From contig JAFXSH010000083.1 in NCBI GenBank assembly GCA_017525805.1, forward strand, positions 1 to 21,931: 21,931 bases of DNA. Reading direction: 5' to 3'. Origin of the DNA: Clostridia bacterium (lineage in GTDB: Bacteria; Bacillota_A; Clostridia; Christensenellales; Aristaeellaceae). Both the position numbers and the translations under genes were made by a program. The notes under the pieces were generated by a model. It did no database searches and was not told where the DNA came from. It was given only the letters and a program-made list of their open reading frames with translations. Shown piece after piece: positions 14,612 to 21,824 of the stretch; the first letter of the stretch is position 1, and each line of letters begins with the position of its first letter.

Positions 14612-15289
14612 ATGAAAAAAACGGGCTGCCTGTTTGTCCTTCTGCTGGCGGCGTGCTGTTTGATCCTGTTCGTTTTCAAGCGTCCAAACAATACGGCGGC
14701 CGTCGCGCCCGTGACCGCGTCGGTGAAATATGAAAATCTCCCGGATGTGCTGCTGGTGAACGCCGATCATCCGCTCCCGGAGGATTTCGCGCCGAAGGAA
14801 CTGGTGAATCTCTATGGACAGAAGCGCCATTTTCTGCTGGCGAACAGCTCCATCGAGCTGGAACGGGAAGCCTTTGAGGCGGCGAACCGCATGTTCAAGC
14901 TGGCGGAGGATGAGGATATGAACGGCTTTATCCTCACCAGCGGCTACCGCACCCGGGAAAGACAAGCGGAGCTTTTCGCGGAATCAACGGACGGCACGGC
15001 CCAGCGCCCCGGCTGCAGCGAGCACGAAACCGGCCTGGCCTTTGACGTGACCGCCCGGTACGATTCCGGCACGTTCGAGGATACGCCGCAATTCGCCTGG
15101 CTGTACGAACATTGCTGGGACTTCGGGTTCATCCTGCGCTATCCCAAAGGCAAAACGGATATCACGGGCATCGCCTACGAATCCTGGCACTACCGCTACG
15201 TTGGAGAGGAAGCGGCCAGGATCATCCGCGAAAACGGCTGGACGCTGGAAGAATACTTCGTGAACGCCGAGCGGAACGGCAGTATTTGA
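14612..15289 (+). CDS. D-alanyl-D-alanine carboxypeptidase, VanY type
   Basis: A 225-residue exported or membrane-anchored zinc peptidase of the M15B group, trimming the terminal D-Ala from wall precursors. An N-terminal hydrophobic stretch (residues 5-22) serves as signal or anchor; the cysteines at 6, 15 and 16 could make a lipobox only loosely, so I do not call a lipoprotein. Catalytic features: SGYRT (110-114), SEHETGLAFDV with zinc ligands H138 and D145, then E190-x-x-H193 in YESWHYRY. AGAGAGGAA lies 12 nt before the ATG, rather far. Vancomycin resistance should not be inferred: there is no vanRS, vanHAX or other resistance gene. It ends at a strong bidirectional terminator. Confidence 0.9.
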   Translation: MKKTGCLFVLLLAACCLILFVFKRPNNTAAVAPVTASVKYENLPDVLLVNADHPLPEDFAPKELVNLYGQKRHFLLANSSIELEREAFEAANRMFKLAEDEDMNGFILTSGYRTRERQAELFAESTDGTAQRPGCSEHETGLAFDVTARYDSGTFEDTPQFAWLYEHCWDFGFILRYPKGKTDITGIAYESWHYRYVGEEAARIIRENGWTLEEYFVNAERNGSI

Positions 15290-15295
15290 TAGCAT

Positions 15296-15344
15296 GAACG
15301 CGAAAAGAGCACGAGGGACCGTCCCCCGTGCTCTTTTCGCGTTC
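15296..15344. terminator. Strong bidirectional intrinsic terminator
   Basis: A perfect 18-bp stem (15296-15313 with 15327-15344), extended past an A/C mismatch by GGG/CCC to the loop ACCGT. It lies between the convergent VanY-type and SH3-like genes. The T-tract is partly in the stem (TTTT before CGCG), and CATTGTTTATT follows on the plus strand. Confidence 0.88.
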
Positions 15345-15350
15345 CATTGT

Positions 15351-16553
15351 TTATTCCAGGCTGGAAGAGGGCACGAACCCCCGCGTCATGGCCCCGTCCG
15401 CCAGGGCTTCCACGTAGGCCCAGGTTTCGCCGTTTTCCCAAATATAACCCAAGCACAGCACATACGTCCCGGCGGGCAGTTCCGCCACGGTGGGGCGGTT
15501 GTGAACGGGGTCGTCGGTGAGGCGGGCGGCATAGGCCAAGCGGCGGGCGGCGCTCTGGTATTCCAGATAGGGCACGCGCAGGCCCGTCTGGGGCAGGGCT
15601 TCTAAGCTCACAAAGCCGATGCGGTAATTGCCGTTGGACAGGGTGTAGCCGATCAGCACCCAATCCCCGTCAATACCGTACACCTGGCACAGGCCGCCGC
15701 CCATGGTGGCCCGGCTGCTGTTGGCGCGGTAATAATGGACGCCGGGGCCGGAGTACACGGGCCAGCTGCCGTCCAAATAGACATCCTGGGGCGCGGGCAG
15801 CCATCCGCTGGCGGTTTCGTGGTAGTAGGTGTTGGCCGCGCCGGTGACGGGAGCCGCTGTTCCATAAAAATTGTTGACGATCAACGGCTGGGGCGTAGCC
15901 GTGGGCTGGGGAACCGCCGTCACATACACGATGTTATACACCGGCGCGACACTCACGCAGACGTTTTGCGGGGGAGTGGGCTCGGGCGTGTATACCGGCG
16001 CGGGGGCGTTTCCGCCGTACAGGTGCTTGGACCAGACAAAGCCCCGCATGGGCCCGGAGGGCGTCTGCACCTCCACATAGGTCCAGGAGGCGCCCATGGC
16101 GGCAAGCACCGTCACCGCCGTGCCCTGGGGGATGGTGTACATCATTTTGTTGTTCATCACCGGGTCGTCCGTCACGCGGCAGTAATCGTCCGCGTAGGCG
16201 GTGTACGCCTGGAAGGCGAGGCTGTAATTGATGTTTCCTTTTAAATTGGTCAGGGTGTCCAGGGCCGTCCGGTAGATATAGCCGATGCGGTAATCGCCGC
16301 TGCTCAGGCCGTACCCGATCATCACCCAGTCCCCCGTCACCCCGTAAATGCGGCAACTGCCGCCGCCGTAGGAGGCTTTTCCGTTGTTGGCCCGCACGTA
16401 TTCAAAGCCGGGGCCGGTATACACCGCCAAATTCACCTTTTTGCCAAAGCTGCCCGTGGCATAGGTATCCAGCACCGATTCCGCCGCCGCCGGAACCAGC
16501 AGCCCGGCCAATAATACCGCCGCCGCCATCAGACACAGCGCCCGTCGTTTCAT
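15351..16553 (-). CDS. Exported SH3-like domain protein with internal duplication
   Basis: A 400-residue protein with a clear signal peptide (residues 1-24, cleavage after PAAA). It contains two copies of a unit of about 140 residues (38-177 and 258-396). Each begins with Y-T/S-GPG-x3-Y-x-RAN, then GGG-x-C-x-x-YG-x-x-GDWV-x-IGY-x-L-S-x-G-x-YRIG, and ends with a second SH3-like stretch (T-D-D-P-V, P-x-G-T, W-x-YVE, RGFV). The copies are separated by a Pro/Thr-rich linker (about 182-255, PEPTPPQ, PTATPQP). Bacterial SH3 domains bind wall peptides, so a wall-associated role is likely; no catalytic domain is present. AAAGGAG lies 10 nt before the ATG and a promoter at 16592-16620. It is transcribed toward the VanY-type gene. 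Confidence 0.82.
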   Translation of the reverse strand: MKRRALCLMAAAVLLAGLLVPAAAESVLDTYATGSFGKKVNLAVYTGPGFEYVRANNGKASYGGGSCRIYGVTGDWVMIGYGLSSGDYRIGYIYRTALDTLTNLKGNINYSLAFQAYTAYADDYCRVTDDPVMNNKMMYTIPQGTAVTVLAAMGASWTYVEVQTPSGPMRGFVWSKHLYGGNAPAPVYTPEPTPPQNVCVSVAPVYNIVYVTAVPQPTATPQPLIVNNFYGTAAPVTGAANTYYHETASGWLPAPQDVYLDGSWPVYSGPGVHYYRANSSRATMGGGLCQVYGIDGDWVLIGYTLSNGNYRIGFVSLEALPQTGLRVPYLEYQSAARRLAYAARLTDDPVHNRPTVAELPAGTYVLCLGYIWENGETWAYVEALADGAMTRGFVPSSSLE

Positions 16554-16591
16554 TCGGGATCAGCTCCTTTCCCGCCCGTCATCGTTTCGTG

Positions 16592-16620
16592 ATTGTAACA
16601 TACTTGAAAGGATTTCACAA
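16592..16620 (-). promoter_or_regulatory. Sigma-70 type promoter for the SH3-like gene
   Basis: On the minus strand, TTGTGA (16620-16615), 17-bp spacer, TACAAT (16597-16592), 39 bp before the start codon. Confidence 0.72.
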
Positions 16621-16932
16621 TCATTTCCAATCGACCGATCTTTCGCGCCTTTCGATCAAAAGTCTTCTTTTGTGGCATAAAAATCCAAATCCTCCTTACT
16701 ATGGATAAAAACGTACCATATTCGCCTTTTCTTCCTCAAAGATGAAATTTTTGCGCGAAACAAGGCAGGAAAAGGAGTATTCATGGTGAATAGAAGAAAT
16801 TTGGGTTAGGATGATGCTTTTCTTTCGCCTTTGCCATACGATGGGAGAAAGCAAAAGAAAGGCTATGGTATATTTTTCCGAACCTTCATCACCAACACCA
16901 TTATGAGGAGAATGGGGGAAAAGGGAATGGAA
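16621..16932. other. AT-rich divergent intergenic region
   Basis: About 310 bp between the divergent SH3-like gene and the decarboxylase operon, far more AT-rich than the genes. It holds a perfect AAAAGGAG followed at 5 nt by an 8-codon frame (ATG 16783, TAG 16809), which could be a leader peptide. On the minus strand a 42-codon frame (16678-16550) has its TGA overlapping the ATG of the SH3-like gene. I could not find a convincing promoter for the decarboxylase operon; TATATT near 16868 lacks a good -35. No riboswitch or T-box motif was recognised. Confidence 0.5.
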
Positions 16933-18381
16933 ATGTCCGAAAGACTGCAGGCGCTGGCAACGGAAAAGGCCGCCATCCTGCACGGGGACGCCGAACGCAT
17001 CGCCAAGCAGCATGCCGACGGCAAATGCACGGCCCGGGAGCGGGCCGCCAAGCTGTTTGACGCGGGCAGCTTTGTGGAAATGGACGCGCTCAAGCAGGAC
17101 GGCAACTGCGTGGCCGGCTGCGGCACGGTGAACGGTCAGGCCGTTTATTGCTTCGCTCAGGATTTCGCTTCCGCCAGCGGGGCCATGACCAAGGCCCAGG
17201 CGGAGAAGATCCTGAAGACCCTGCGCATGGCGAGGCTCACCGGCGCGCCGGTGGTCGCGCTGCTGGACAGCGCGGGCGTCAAGCTGTCCGAAGGCATGGA
17301 CGCTCTGCCCGCCTACGCGGAAATTTTAGGCGCGCTGGCAAGGCTTAGCGGCGTATGCCCGCTGATCAGCTGCGTGATGGGTCCCTGCCGGGGCCTGGCC
17401 GCCATGATCACCCAACTGACCGACTTTAACATCCAGGTGAAAAAGACCGGCGAAATCGCCCTGCACACCGCCCAGGTGATGAACAGTGAAAAGGGCCGGG
17501 AAAAGACCGCTCAGCAGCTCTTCGGCGCTGAAACCATGGATGCCCAGGGCGCGTGCGCGCTGACCGCCGCCACCGAAGAAGAAGCCCTGGCCCAGATTTC
17601 CGCCCTGATCGACCTGCTGCCCGCCTGCAACATGGAGGACGCGCCTCTTGCCGAGGGCGAGGACCTGAACCGCCTGCTTTCCGCCGACGATCCCGACAGC
17701 GCCGCGGCCCTCATGCAGGACTTAGCCGACGGCGGCATGCTGATCGAGCTGTACAAGGGCTACGGACCCGCTGTTCGCACGGCTCTGTGCCGGGTGGGCG
17801 GACGCACCGTGGGCCTGGTGGCCAATGATCACGCCGTGGATGGCGGACGCCTTTCCAGCCAGGACAGCCGCAAAGCGGCTCGCTTCGTGCGCCTGTGCGA
17901 CTGCTACCAGATCCCCGTGATCTCCCTGGTGAATACCGACGGTTTGGCCGTGCCCCTGGCGGGCCATCAAGGCGCGCTGCTGCGCGGCGCTGCCGATCTG
18001 CTGTACGCCTACGCGGAAGCCACCGCCCCCAAGATCGCTATTATCACCGGCAGCGCCGTGGGCGCGGCCTATGTGGCTATGGGCGGCAAGTCCATCGCCG
18101 ATATGAGCTACGCATGGCCCACCGCCGTGATTTCTCCCCTGACCAAGGAAGCCGCCGTGCAGACCCTGGACGGAGAAAAGCTGAACGCCGGGGAAAGCCG
18201 GGACGCTTTGGAAGAAGATTACGCCCAGCGCTTCGGCGCGCTTTCCGCCGCCAAGGCGGGCATCGTGGACGATGTGATCGAGCCCCGGGAAACCCGGAAG
18301 TACATCATCGCCGCCCTGGAACTGCTGGCCTCCAAGCATGACGTGAACCTGCCCAAGAAGCACGGCAACCTGCCGCTGTAA
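16933..18381 (+). CDS. Divergent acyl-CoA carboxyltransferase (MmdA/12S-like)
   Basis: A 482-residue carboxyltransferase of the family of methylmalonyl-CoA decarboxylase alpha, PCC beta and transcarboxylase 12S, which move CO2 between an acyl-CoA and biotin. Family marks: the N-terminal RIAKQHADGKCTARERAAKLFD (22-43), FAQDF (74-78), MGPC (149-152), LTDF (162-165), and in the second half VGAAYVAMGGKSIAD and AWPTAV (394-399). It is shorter than usual, and the first oxyanion-hole motif, normally DSGGAR, reads DSAGVK (112-117); the usual IAVMG region after AWP is also replaced. The start at ATG 16933 has AAAAGGG 7 nt upstream; ATG 16927 is the alternative. It heads an operon with the Na+ pump subunits, so decarboxylation or transcarboxylation is likelier than biosynthesis. 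Substrate unknown. Confidence 0.82.
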   Translation: MSERLQALATEKAAILHGDAERIAKQHADGKCTARERAAKLFDAGSFVEMDALKQDGNCVAGCGTVNGQAVYCFAQDFASASGAMTKAQAEKILKTLRMARLTGAPVVALLDSAGVKLSEGMDALPAYAEILGALARLSGVCPLISCVMGPCRGLAAMITQLTDFNIQVKKTGEIALHTAQVMNSEKGREKTAQQLFGAETMDAQGACALTAATEEEALAQISALIDLLPACNMEDAPLAEGEDLNRLLSADDPDSAAALMQDLADGGMLIELYKGYGPAVRTALCRVGGRTVGLVANDHAVDGGRLSSQDSRKAARFVRLCDCYQIPVISLVNTDGLAVPLAGHQGALLRGAADLLYAYAEATAPKIAIITGSAVGAAYVAMGGKSIADMSYAWPTAVISPLTKEAAVQTLDGEKLNAGESRDALEEDYAQRFGALSAAKAGIVDDVIEPRETRKYIIAALELLASKHDVNLPKKHGNLPL

Positions 18382-18393
18382 GGAGGGTTCGGG

Positions 18394-18759
18394 ATGGATA
18401 GATTATCGCTGAGCCTGTCCACCATGGGCGTGGGCATGCTGGTGGTGTTCTCCGGTCTGGTGATCCTGATCGCCTGCATTTCGATTATGACCAGCATCAC
18501 CGGCCGGAAAAAGGCCCCCAAAGTGGAAGCCGCCCCCGCGCCGAAAACCCCCGCGCCTGCCCCGGCTCCCGTTCAGGAGGAGCCGGAACCCGAAGGGGAC
18601 GACGGCGAGATCATCGCCGCCATCACCGCCGCCATCGCCATGATCTGGCAGGCGGAAGGAAACGACAGCGGCTTTGTGGTGCGCCGCGTCCGCAGGGCGC
18701 AGGGCGGCACCGCCCGGGCCCGCGCCGCCAGGGAAGAACAGATTTTCAGTCACATGTAA
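18394..18759 (+). CDS. OadG-like gamma/delta subunit of Na+-pumping decarboxylase
   Basis: A 121-residue small membrane protein. Residues 10-34 form one transmembrane helix (TMGVGMLVVFSGLVILIACI), followed by a Pro/Ala-rich linker (44-65), then EIIAAITAAIAMIWQAEG (72-89) and a basic tail, as in clostridial OadG/MmdD-type subunits. In known complexes this subunit ties the carboxyltransferase to the membrane pump and helps assembly. The ribosome site GGAGGG overlaps the preceding stop, and the gap is only 12 bp, so it is translationally linked to the carboxyltransferase gene. Family members share little sequence; the call rests on topology, the linker, the IIAAITAAI segment and context. Confidence 0.85.
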   Translation: MDRLSLSLSTMGVGMLVVFSGLVILIACISIMTSITGRKKAPKVEAAPAPKTPAPAPAPVQEEPEPEGDDGEIIAAITAAIAMIWQAEGNDSGFVVRRVRRAQGGTARARAAREEQIFSHM

Positions 18760-18802
18760 TTGGATATACAAGCTTTGCTGAAAATAGAGGAGGATTCATA
18801 TC

Positions 18803-19189
18803 ATGCGTAAATTCAATATCACCGTCAACGGCACCGCGTATGAAGTGGAAGTAGAAGAAGTGGCTGCGGGCGAAAGCACCGCCCCCAAGGCAGCTCCTGT
18901 GGCTGCCGCCCCTAAAGCGGCTCCCGCCGCCAAGCCTGCCGCCGCTCCCAAGGCCGCTGCCGCCCCCGTAGCCGCGGGCACCAAGGTGAACGCCCCCATG
19001 CCCGGCACCATCCTGGACGTAAAGGTCAGCCAGGGCCAGGCCGTCAAGAAGGGCGATATCCTTTTGATCCTCGAAGCCATGAAGATGGAAAACGAGATCC
19101 TGGCTCCCCAGGACGGCTCCATCGCTCAGGTGAACGTGAGCAAGGGCGCGTCCGTCAATTCCGGCGACGTGCTGGTGGTGCTGAACTGA
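18803..19189 (+). CDS. Biotin carrier protein (GcdC/MmdC-like)
   Basis: A 128-residue carrier. Residues 1-20 ([20 protein letters not shown]) form the usual short N-terminal strand region; 25-58 is an Ala/Pro/Lys swinging linker; 60-128 is the biotinyl domain, with the modified lysine K94 in EAMKMEN (91-97) and the hallmark APMPGTI at 64-70. It receives CO2 from a carboxyltransferase and hands it to the membrane pump. GAGGAGG lies 9 nt before the ATG. It is the only biotin carrier in the window and would have to serve both carboxyltransferases, unless the cut-off OadA-type gene has its own domain. A hairpin repeat separates it from the next gene. Confidence 0.95.
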   Translation: MRKFNITVNGTAYEVEVEEVAAGESTAPKAAPVAAAPKAAPAAKPAAAPKAAAAPVAAGTKVNAPMPGTILDVKVSQGQAVKKGDILLILEAMKMENEILAPQDGSIAQVNVSKGASVNSGDVLVVLN

Positions 19190-19223
19190 CATCGGAAGCT
19201 GATTCCTGAACTTCGGTGAAAGT

Positions 19224-19311
19224 GTGGAGTGTGAAGAGTGGAGTTTTATCTTGTTTTTTCTGAAACGAAAGCATGAAAATCACCATATAAACTCCATACT
19301 CCAAACTCCAC
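19224..19311. repeat. TGGAGT-rich inverted repeat between biotin carrier and pump
   Basis: The left arm (19224-19246, GTGGAGTGTGAAGAGTGGAG onward) pairs with the right arm (19289-19311, AAACTCCATACTCCAAACTCCAC direction), with about 20 of 23 positions paired, around a loop of about 42 nt that is AT-rich. The arms are built from tandem TGGAGT-like units. It is unlike the GC hairpin families elsewhere in the window. It could attenuate or stabilise the operon mRNA at this point, or be a small mobile repeat. It ends 28 bp before the start codon of the next gene. Confidence 0.75.
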
Positions 19312-19339
19312 CCTATAAAAAATGAAAGGAGCTTCTTCC

Positions 19340-20827
19340 GTGGAAACGCGATCCATCAATATCCTGGAAACGCTGGGAGACCTGGCAAGCGAATCCGGCA
19401 TTGCCATGTTTCTGCGGGATCCGCTGGCCCTGGTCATGGTGGCTGTGGCCTGCCTATTGATTTATTTAGCCATCGTTAAGAAATTCGAGCCGCTCCTGCT
19501 GCTGCCCATCGCTTTCGGCATGCTGCTCACCAACCTTCTGGGCAGCGAGGTGTACCATGAAAGCCTGTTCGCGGGCGGCCATGCCAACTGGAGCCTGTTC
19601 GGCGGAGCCATATTGGTCAACTCAAAGGACATCGCCGGGCTGAAAGAGCTGGTGGAGCAAGGCGCTTTGGTGGTCAATAACGCCGGTGCGGTGCTGATCA
19701 ACGGCAACGTGATCGGCCAGATCACCACCTCCTATTCCGTGGGCGCGCAGCTCACCGCTTTAGGCCAGCTGGTCGCCGAGGACGGCGTGACCATCTTGGC
19801 AGAAAGCACCTCCATCATCATCAAGGATTCCGCCGCCTTCATCAGCGACGGCCAGGTGTTCTCCTCCCTGGGCGTGCTGCTGGCCACCGCCGGTGAGAAA
19901 GTCACCCCCGGCCTGCTGGACTACCTGTACTTGGGCGTGAAGCTGGGCATTTATCCCTGCCTCATTTTCATCGGCGTGGGCGCGGGTACGGACTTCGGCC
20001 CCCTCATTGCCAACCCCAAGACGCTGCTTCTTGGCGCCGCCGCGCAGCTGGGCATTTTTATGACCTTCTTGGGCGCTTACTACCTCTTCGGCTTTACCAC
20101 CGCTGAAGCGGGCGCCATCGGCATCATCGGCGGCGCGGACGGCCCCACCGCCATCTGGCTCACCGGCAAGCTGGCCCCCCACCTGCTGGGCCCCATCGCC
20201 GTGGCCGCTTACAGCTACATGGCCCTGGTGCCGGTCATTCAGCCGCCCATCATGAAGGCGCTCACCACCAAGAAGGAACGCCAGATCGTGATGCAGCAGC
20301 TCCGCCCCGTTTCCCACACCGAAAAGGTGATCTTCCCCATCGTGGTCACCATCCTGGTGTCCCTGCTGCTGCCCTCCGCCACTCCGTTGGTTGGGTGCCT
20401 CATGCTGGGCAACCTGATGCGTGAATGCGGCGTGGTGGAACGCCTGAACAAGACGGTGCAGAACGAGCTGATGAACATCGTCACCATCTTCCTGGGCATC
20501 ACCGTGGGCGCGACCGCCACCGCCCAGACCTTCCTGCGCCTCCAGACCCTGGAAATTATCGCCCTGGGCGTGGTGGCCTTCGGCATGGGCACCGCCGGCG
20601 GCCTGCTGCTGGCCAAGCTCATGAACAAGCTCACCGGCGGCAAGATCAACCCGCTCATCGGTTCCGCGGGCGTTTCCGCCGTACCCATGGCGGCCCGCGT
20701 ATCCCAGATGGTGGGCCAGAAGGAAAACCCCGCCAACTTCCTGCTCATGCACGCCATGGGCCCCAACGTGGCGGGCGTGATCGGTTCCGCTATCGCGGCG
20801 GGTGTGCTGCTGAGCATGTTCGGTTAA
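19340..20827 (+). CDS. oadB: Na+-translocating decarboxylase beta subunit
   Basis: A 495-residue polytopic membrane protein, the pump of oxaloacetate/glutaconyl-CoA/methylmalonyl-CoA decarboxylases: it releases CO2 from carboxybiotin and exports Na+. Key family segments are [36 protein letters not shown] (residues about 261-273, with the essential aspartate), [18 protein letters not shown] and [20 protein letters not shown]. The start is GTG 19340, because AAAGGAG lies 8 nt upstream and overlaps the ATG at 19322. At 495 residues it is about 100 longer than typical family members; the extra part, about residues 69-185, lies between the first helices and [16 protein letters not shown] and has a hydrophilic, valine- and asparagine-rich make-up. 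OadB, GcdB and MmdB cannot be told apart by sequence alone. Confidence 0.93.
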   Translation: METRSINILETLGDLASESGIAMFLRDPLALVMVAVACLLIYLAIVKKFEPLLLLPIAFGMLLTNLLGSEVYHESLFAGGHANWSLFGGAILVNSKDIAGLKELVEQGALVVNNAGAVLINGNVIGQITTSYSVGAQLTALGQLVAEDGVTILAESTSIIIKDSAAFISDGQVFSSLGVLLATAGEKVTPGLLDYLYLGVKLGIYPCLIFIGVGAGTDFGPLIANPKTLLLGAAAQLGIFMTFLGAYYLFGFTTAEAGAIGIIGGADGPTAIWLTGKLAPHLLGPIAVAAYSYMALVPVIQPPIMKALTTKKERQIVMQQLRPVSHTEKVIFPIVVTILVSLLLPSATPLVGCLMLGNLMRECGVVERLNKTVQNELMNIVTIFLGITVGATATAQTFLRLQTLEIIALGVVAFGMGTAGGLLLAKLMNKLTGGKINPLIGSAGVSAVPMAARVSQMVGQKENPANFLLMHAMGPNVAGVIGSAIAAGVLLSMFG

Positions 20828-20960
20828 AAACACAAGGACAGAGTGTCGCGCGCCGCGAAAAATGCGGGCGCTTTGAGCGCTTGCCCGGACTGAAATCCGC
20901 GCGCTGGACTTTAAGCACTTTTTGAAAAACAAGATACATCAATCAGAGGAGGAAAAAAAT

Positions 20961-21257
20961 ATGACTATTACCAAGCATCAGAATGGGACCAATCTTGAAA
21001 TTGCCCTGGAAGGCCGTTTGGATACCACCACCGCCCCGGAGCTGGAAGCGGAACTGAATCAATCCATGCCCGGCGCTGAAAGCTTGACCCTGGATTTTGC
21101 CAAGCTGGAATACATTTCTTCCGCCGGTCTGCGGGTGCTGCTTTCCGCCCACAAGGTCATGGCCCAAAAGGGCGGCATGAAGGTGATTCGTGCCAACGAA
21201 ATCGTGATGGAAGTTTTCGAGGTGACCGGGTTTGCCGATATTTTGACCATTGAATAA
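20961..21257 (+). CDS. STAS domain protein (anti-sigma factor antagonist-like)
   Basis: A 98-residue single STAS domain of the SpoIIAA/RsbV type. The core reads IALEGRLDTTTAPELEAEL, LTLDFAKLEYISSAGLRVLL and ends with FEVTGFADIL. The phosphorylatable serine is expected at S54 in YISSAGL (S53 and S54 are both present). AGAGGAGG, 8 nt before ATG 20961, decides against the upstream frame. It is followed after 26 bp by a protein like a worn anti-sigma kinase, forming a partner-switch-like pair. No sigma factor or PP2C phosphatase gene is in the window. The position between pump and carboxyltransferase genes suggests control of the decarboxylase operon or its activity, which is an inference. Confidence 0.9.
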   Translation: MTITKHQNGTNLEIALEGRLDTTTAPELEAELNQSMPGAESLTLDFAKLEYISSAGLRVLLSAHKVMAQKGGMKVIRANEIVMEVFEVTGFADILTIE

Positions 21258-21283
21258 CGCAAAAGCGAAAGGAGTGCCTGACA

Positions 21284-21811
21284 ATGAAATCGGATGTTAT
21301 CAAGATTGACAATCAGGAGCATGGATTTTCCGAAGCGGTGAAAGAAGCGCAAAAGGTTGCCGCCTACAGAGGCTTGAATCAAAAGGATTCCCTGCGTCTC
21401 CAGCTGTGCACGGAGGAAGTGCTGAGCCTGGTGAGAAGCATTACAGGCGAAATTGAGGCCTCCTTCTGGATCGAGTTCAGTGGGTCGCAGTATGATTTGC
21501 ATGTGTCTGCTAACACCGCGATGGATATGGAAAAGCGCATGCTTCTGCTGTCCGTTGCCACTTCCCGGCAAAATGAGGCGGCCAAGAGCTTCCTTGGAAT
21601 GCTGCGGGATATTTTTGAGGAAACCATGGTGGTCGAAGTAAAGCAAAACAATCAGTATGTATACGATGGTCAGAACGAACACACAATCGTGTGCAGCGAC
21701 CCTGAATGGGACGGCTATGAACATTCTACCTTAAAGAAGCTGGCGGACACGATCAAGGTCAGCATTCGCGGCGGAGCGGTAGAACTGACGGTGAGCAAGA
21801 AGTTTGCTTAA
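21284..21811 (+). CDS. Degenerate anti-sigma (RsbW/SpoIIAB-like) protein
   Basis: A 175-residue protein paired with the STAS gene. Residues about 13-55 look like the first part of a GHKL anti-sigma domain: ALxEA-like [13 protein letters not shown] then [17 protein letters not shown]. In true kinases the second helix ends with E-x-x-x-N; here the Mg-binding asparagine is replaced (L49 or S48), and no D-x-G-x-G or G2 box follows. The C-terminal part ([29 protein letters not shown]) contains a strand that fits the end of such a fold. If this is a homologue, it probably binds the STAS protein without kinase activity. AAAGGAG lies 9 nt before the ATG. The family call is moderate; it rests on the fold-like first third and the STAS neighbour. 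Confidence 0.6.
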   Translation: MKSDVIKIDNQEHGFSEAVKEAQKVAAYRGLNQKDSLRLQLCTEEVLSLVRSITGEIEASFWIEFSGSQYDLHVSANTAMDMEKRMLLLSVATSRQNEAAKSFLGMLRDIFEETMVVEVKQNNQYVYDGQNEHTIVCSDPEWDGYEHSTLKKLADTIKVSIRGGAVELTVSKKFA

Positions 21812-21824
21812 AAGGAGAATCATC

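Noticed and set aside
14612..15289. Vancomycin resistance determinant
   Set aside because: VanY-type carboxypeptidases are common housekeeping enzymes; there is no vanHAX, vanRS or VanZ gene nearby.
20828..20960. Rho-independent terminator or promoter between pump and STAS genes
   Set aside because: There is pairing (GCGCG/CGCGC and a GCGCT/AGCGC inner stem) but no T-run, and no good -35/-10 pair; the genes are probably co-transcribed.
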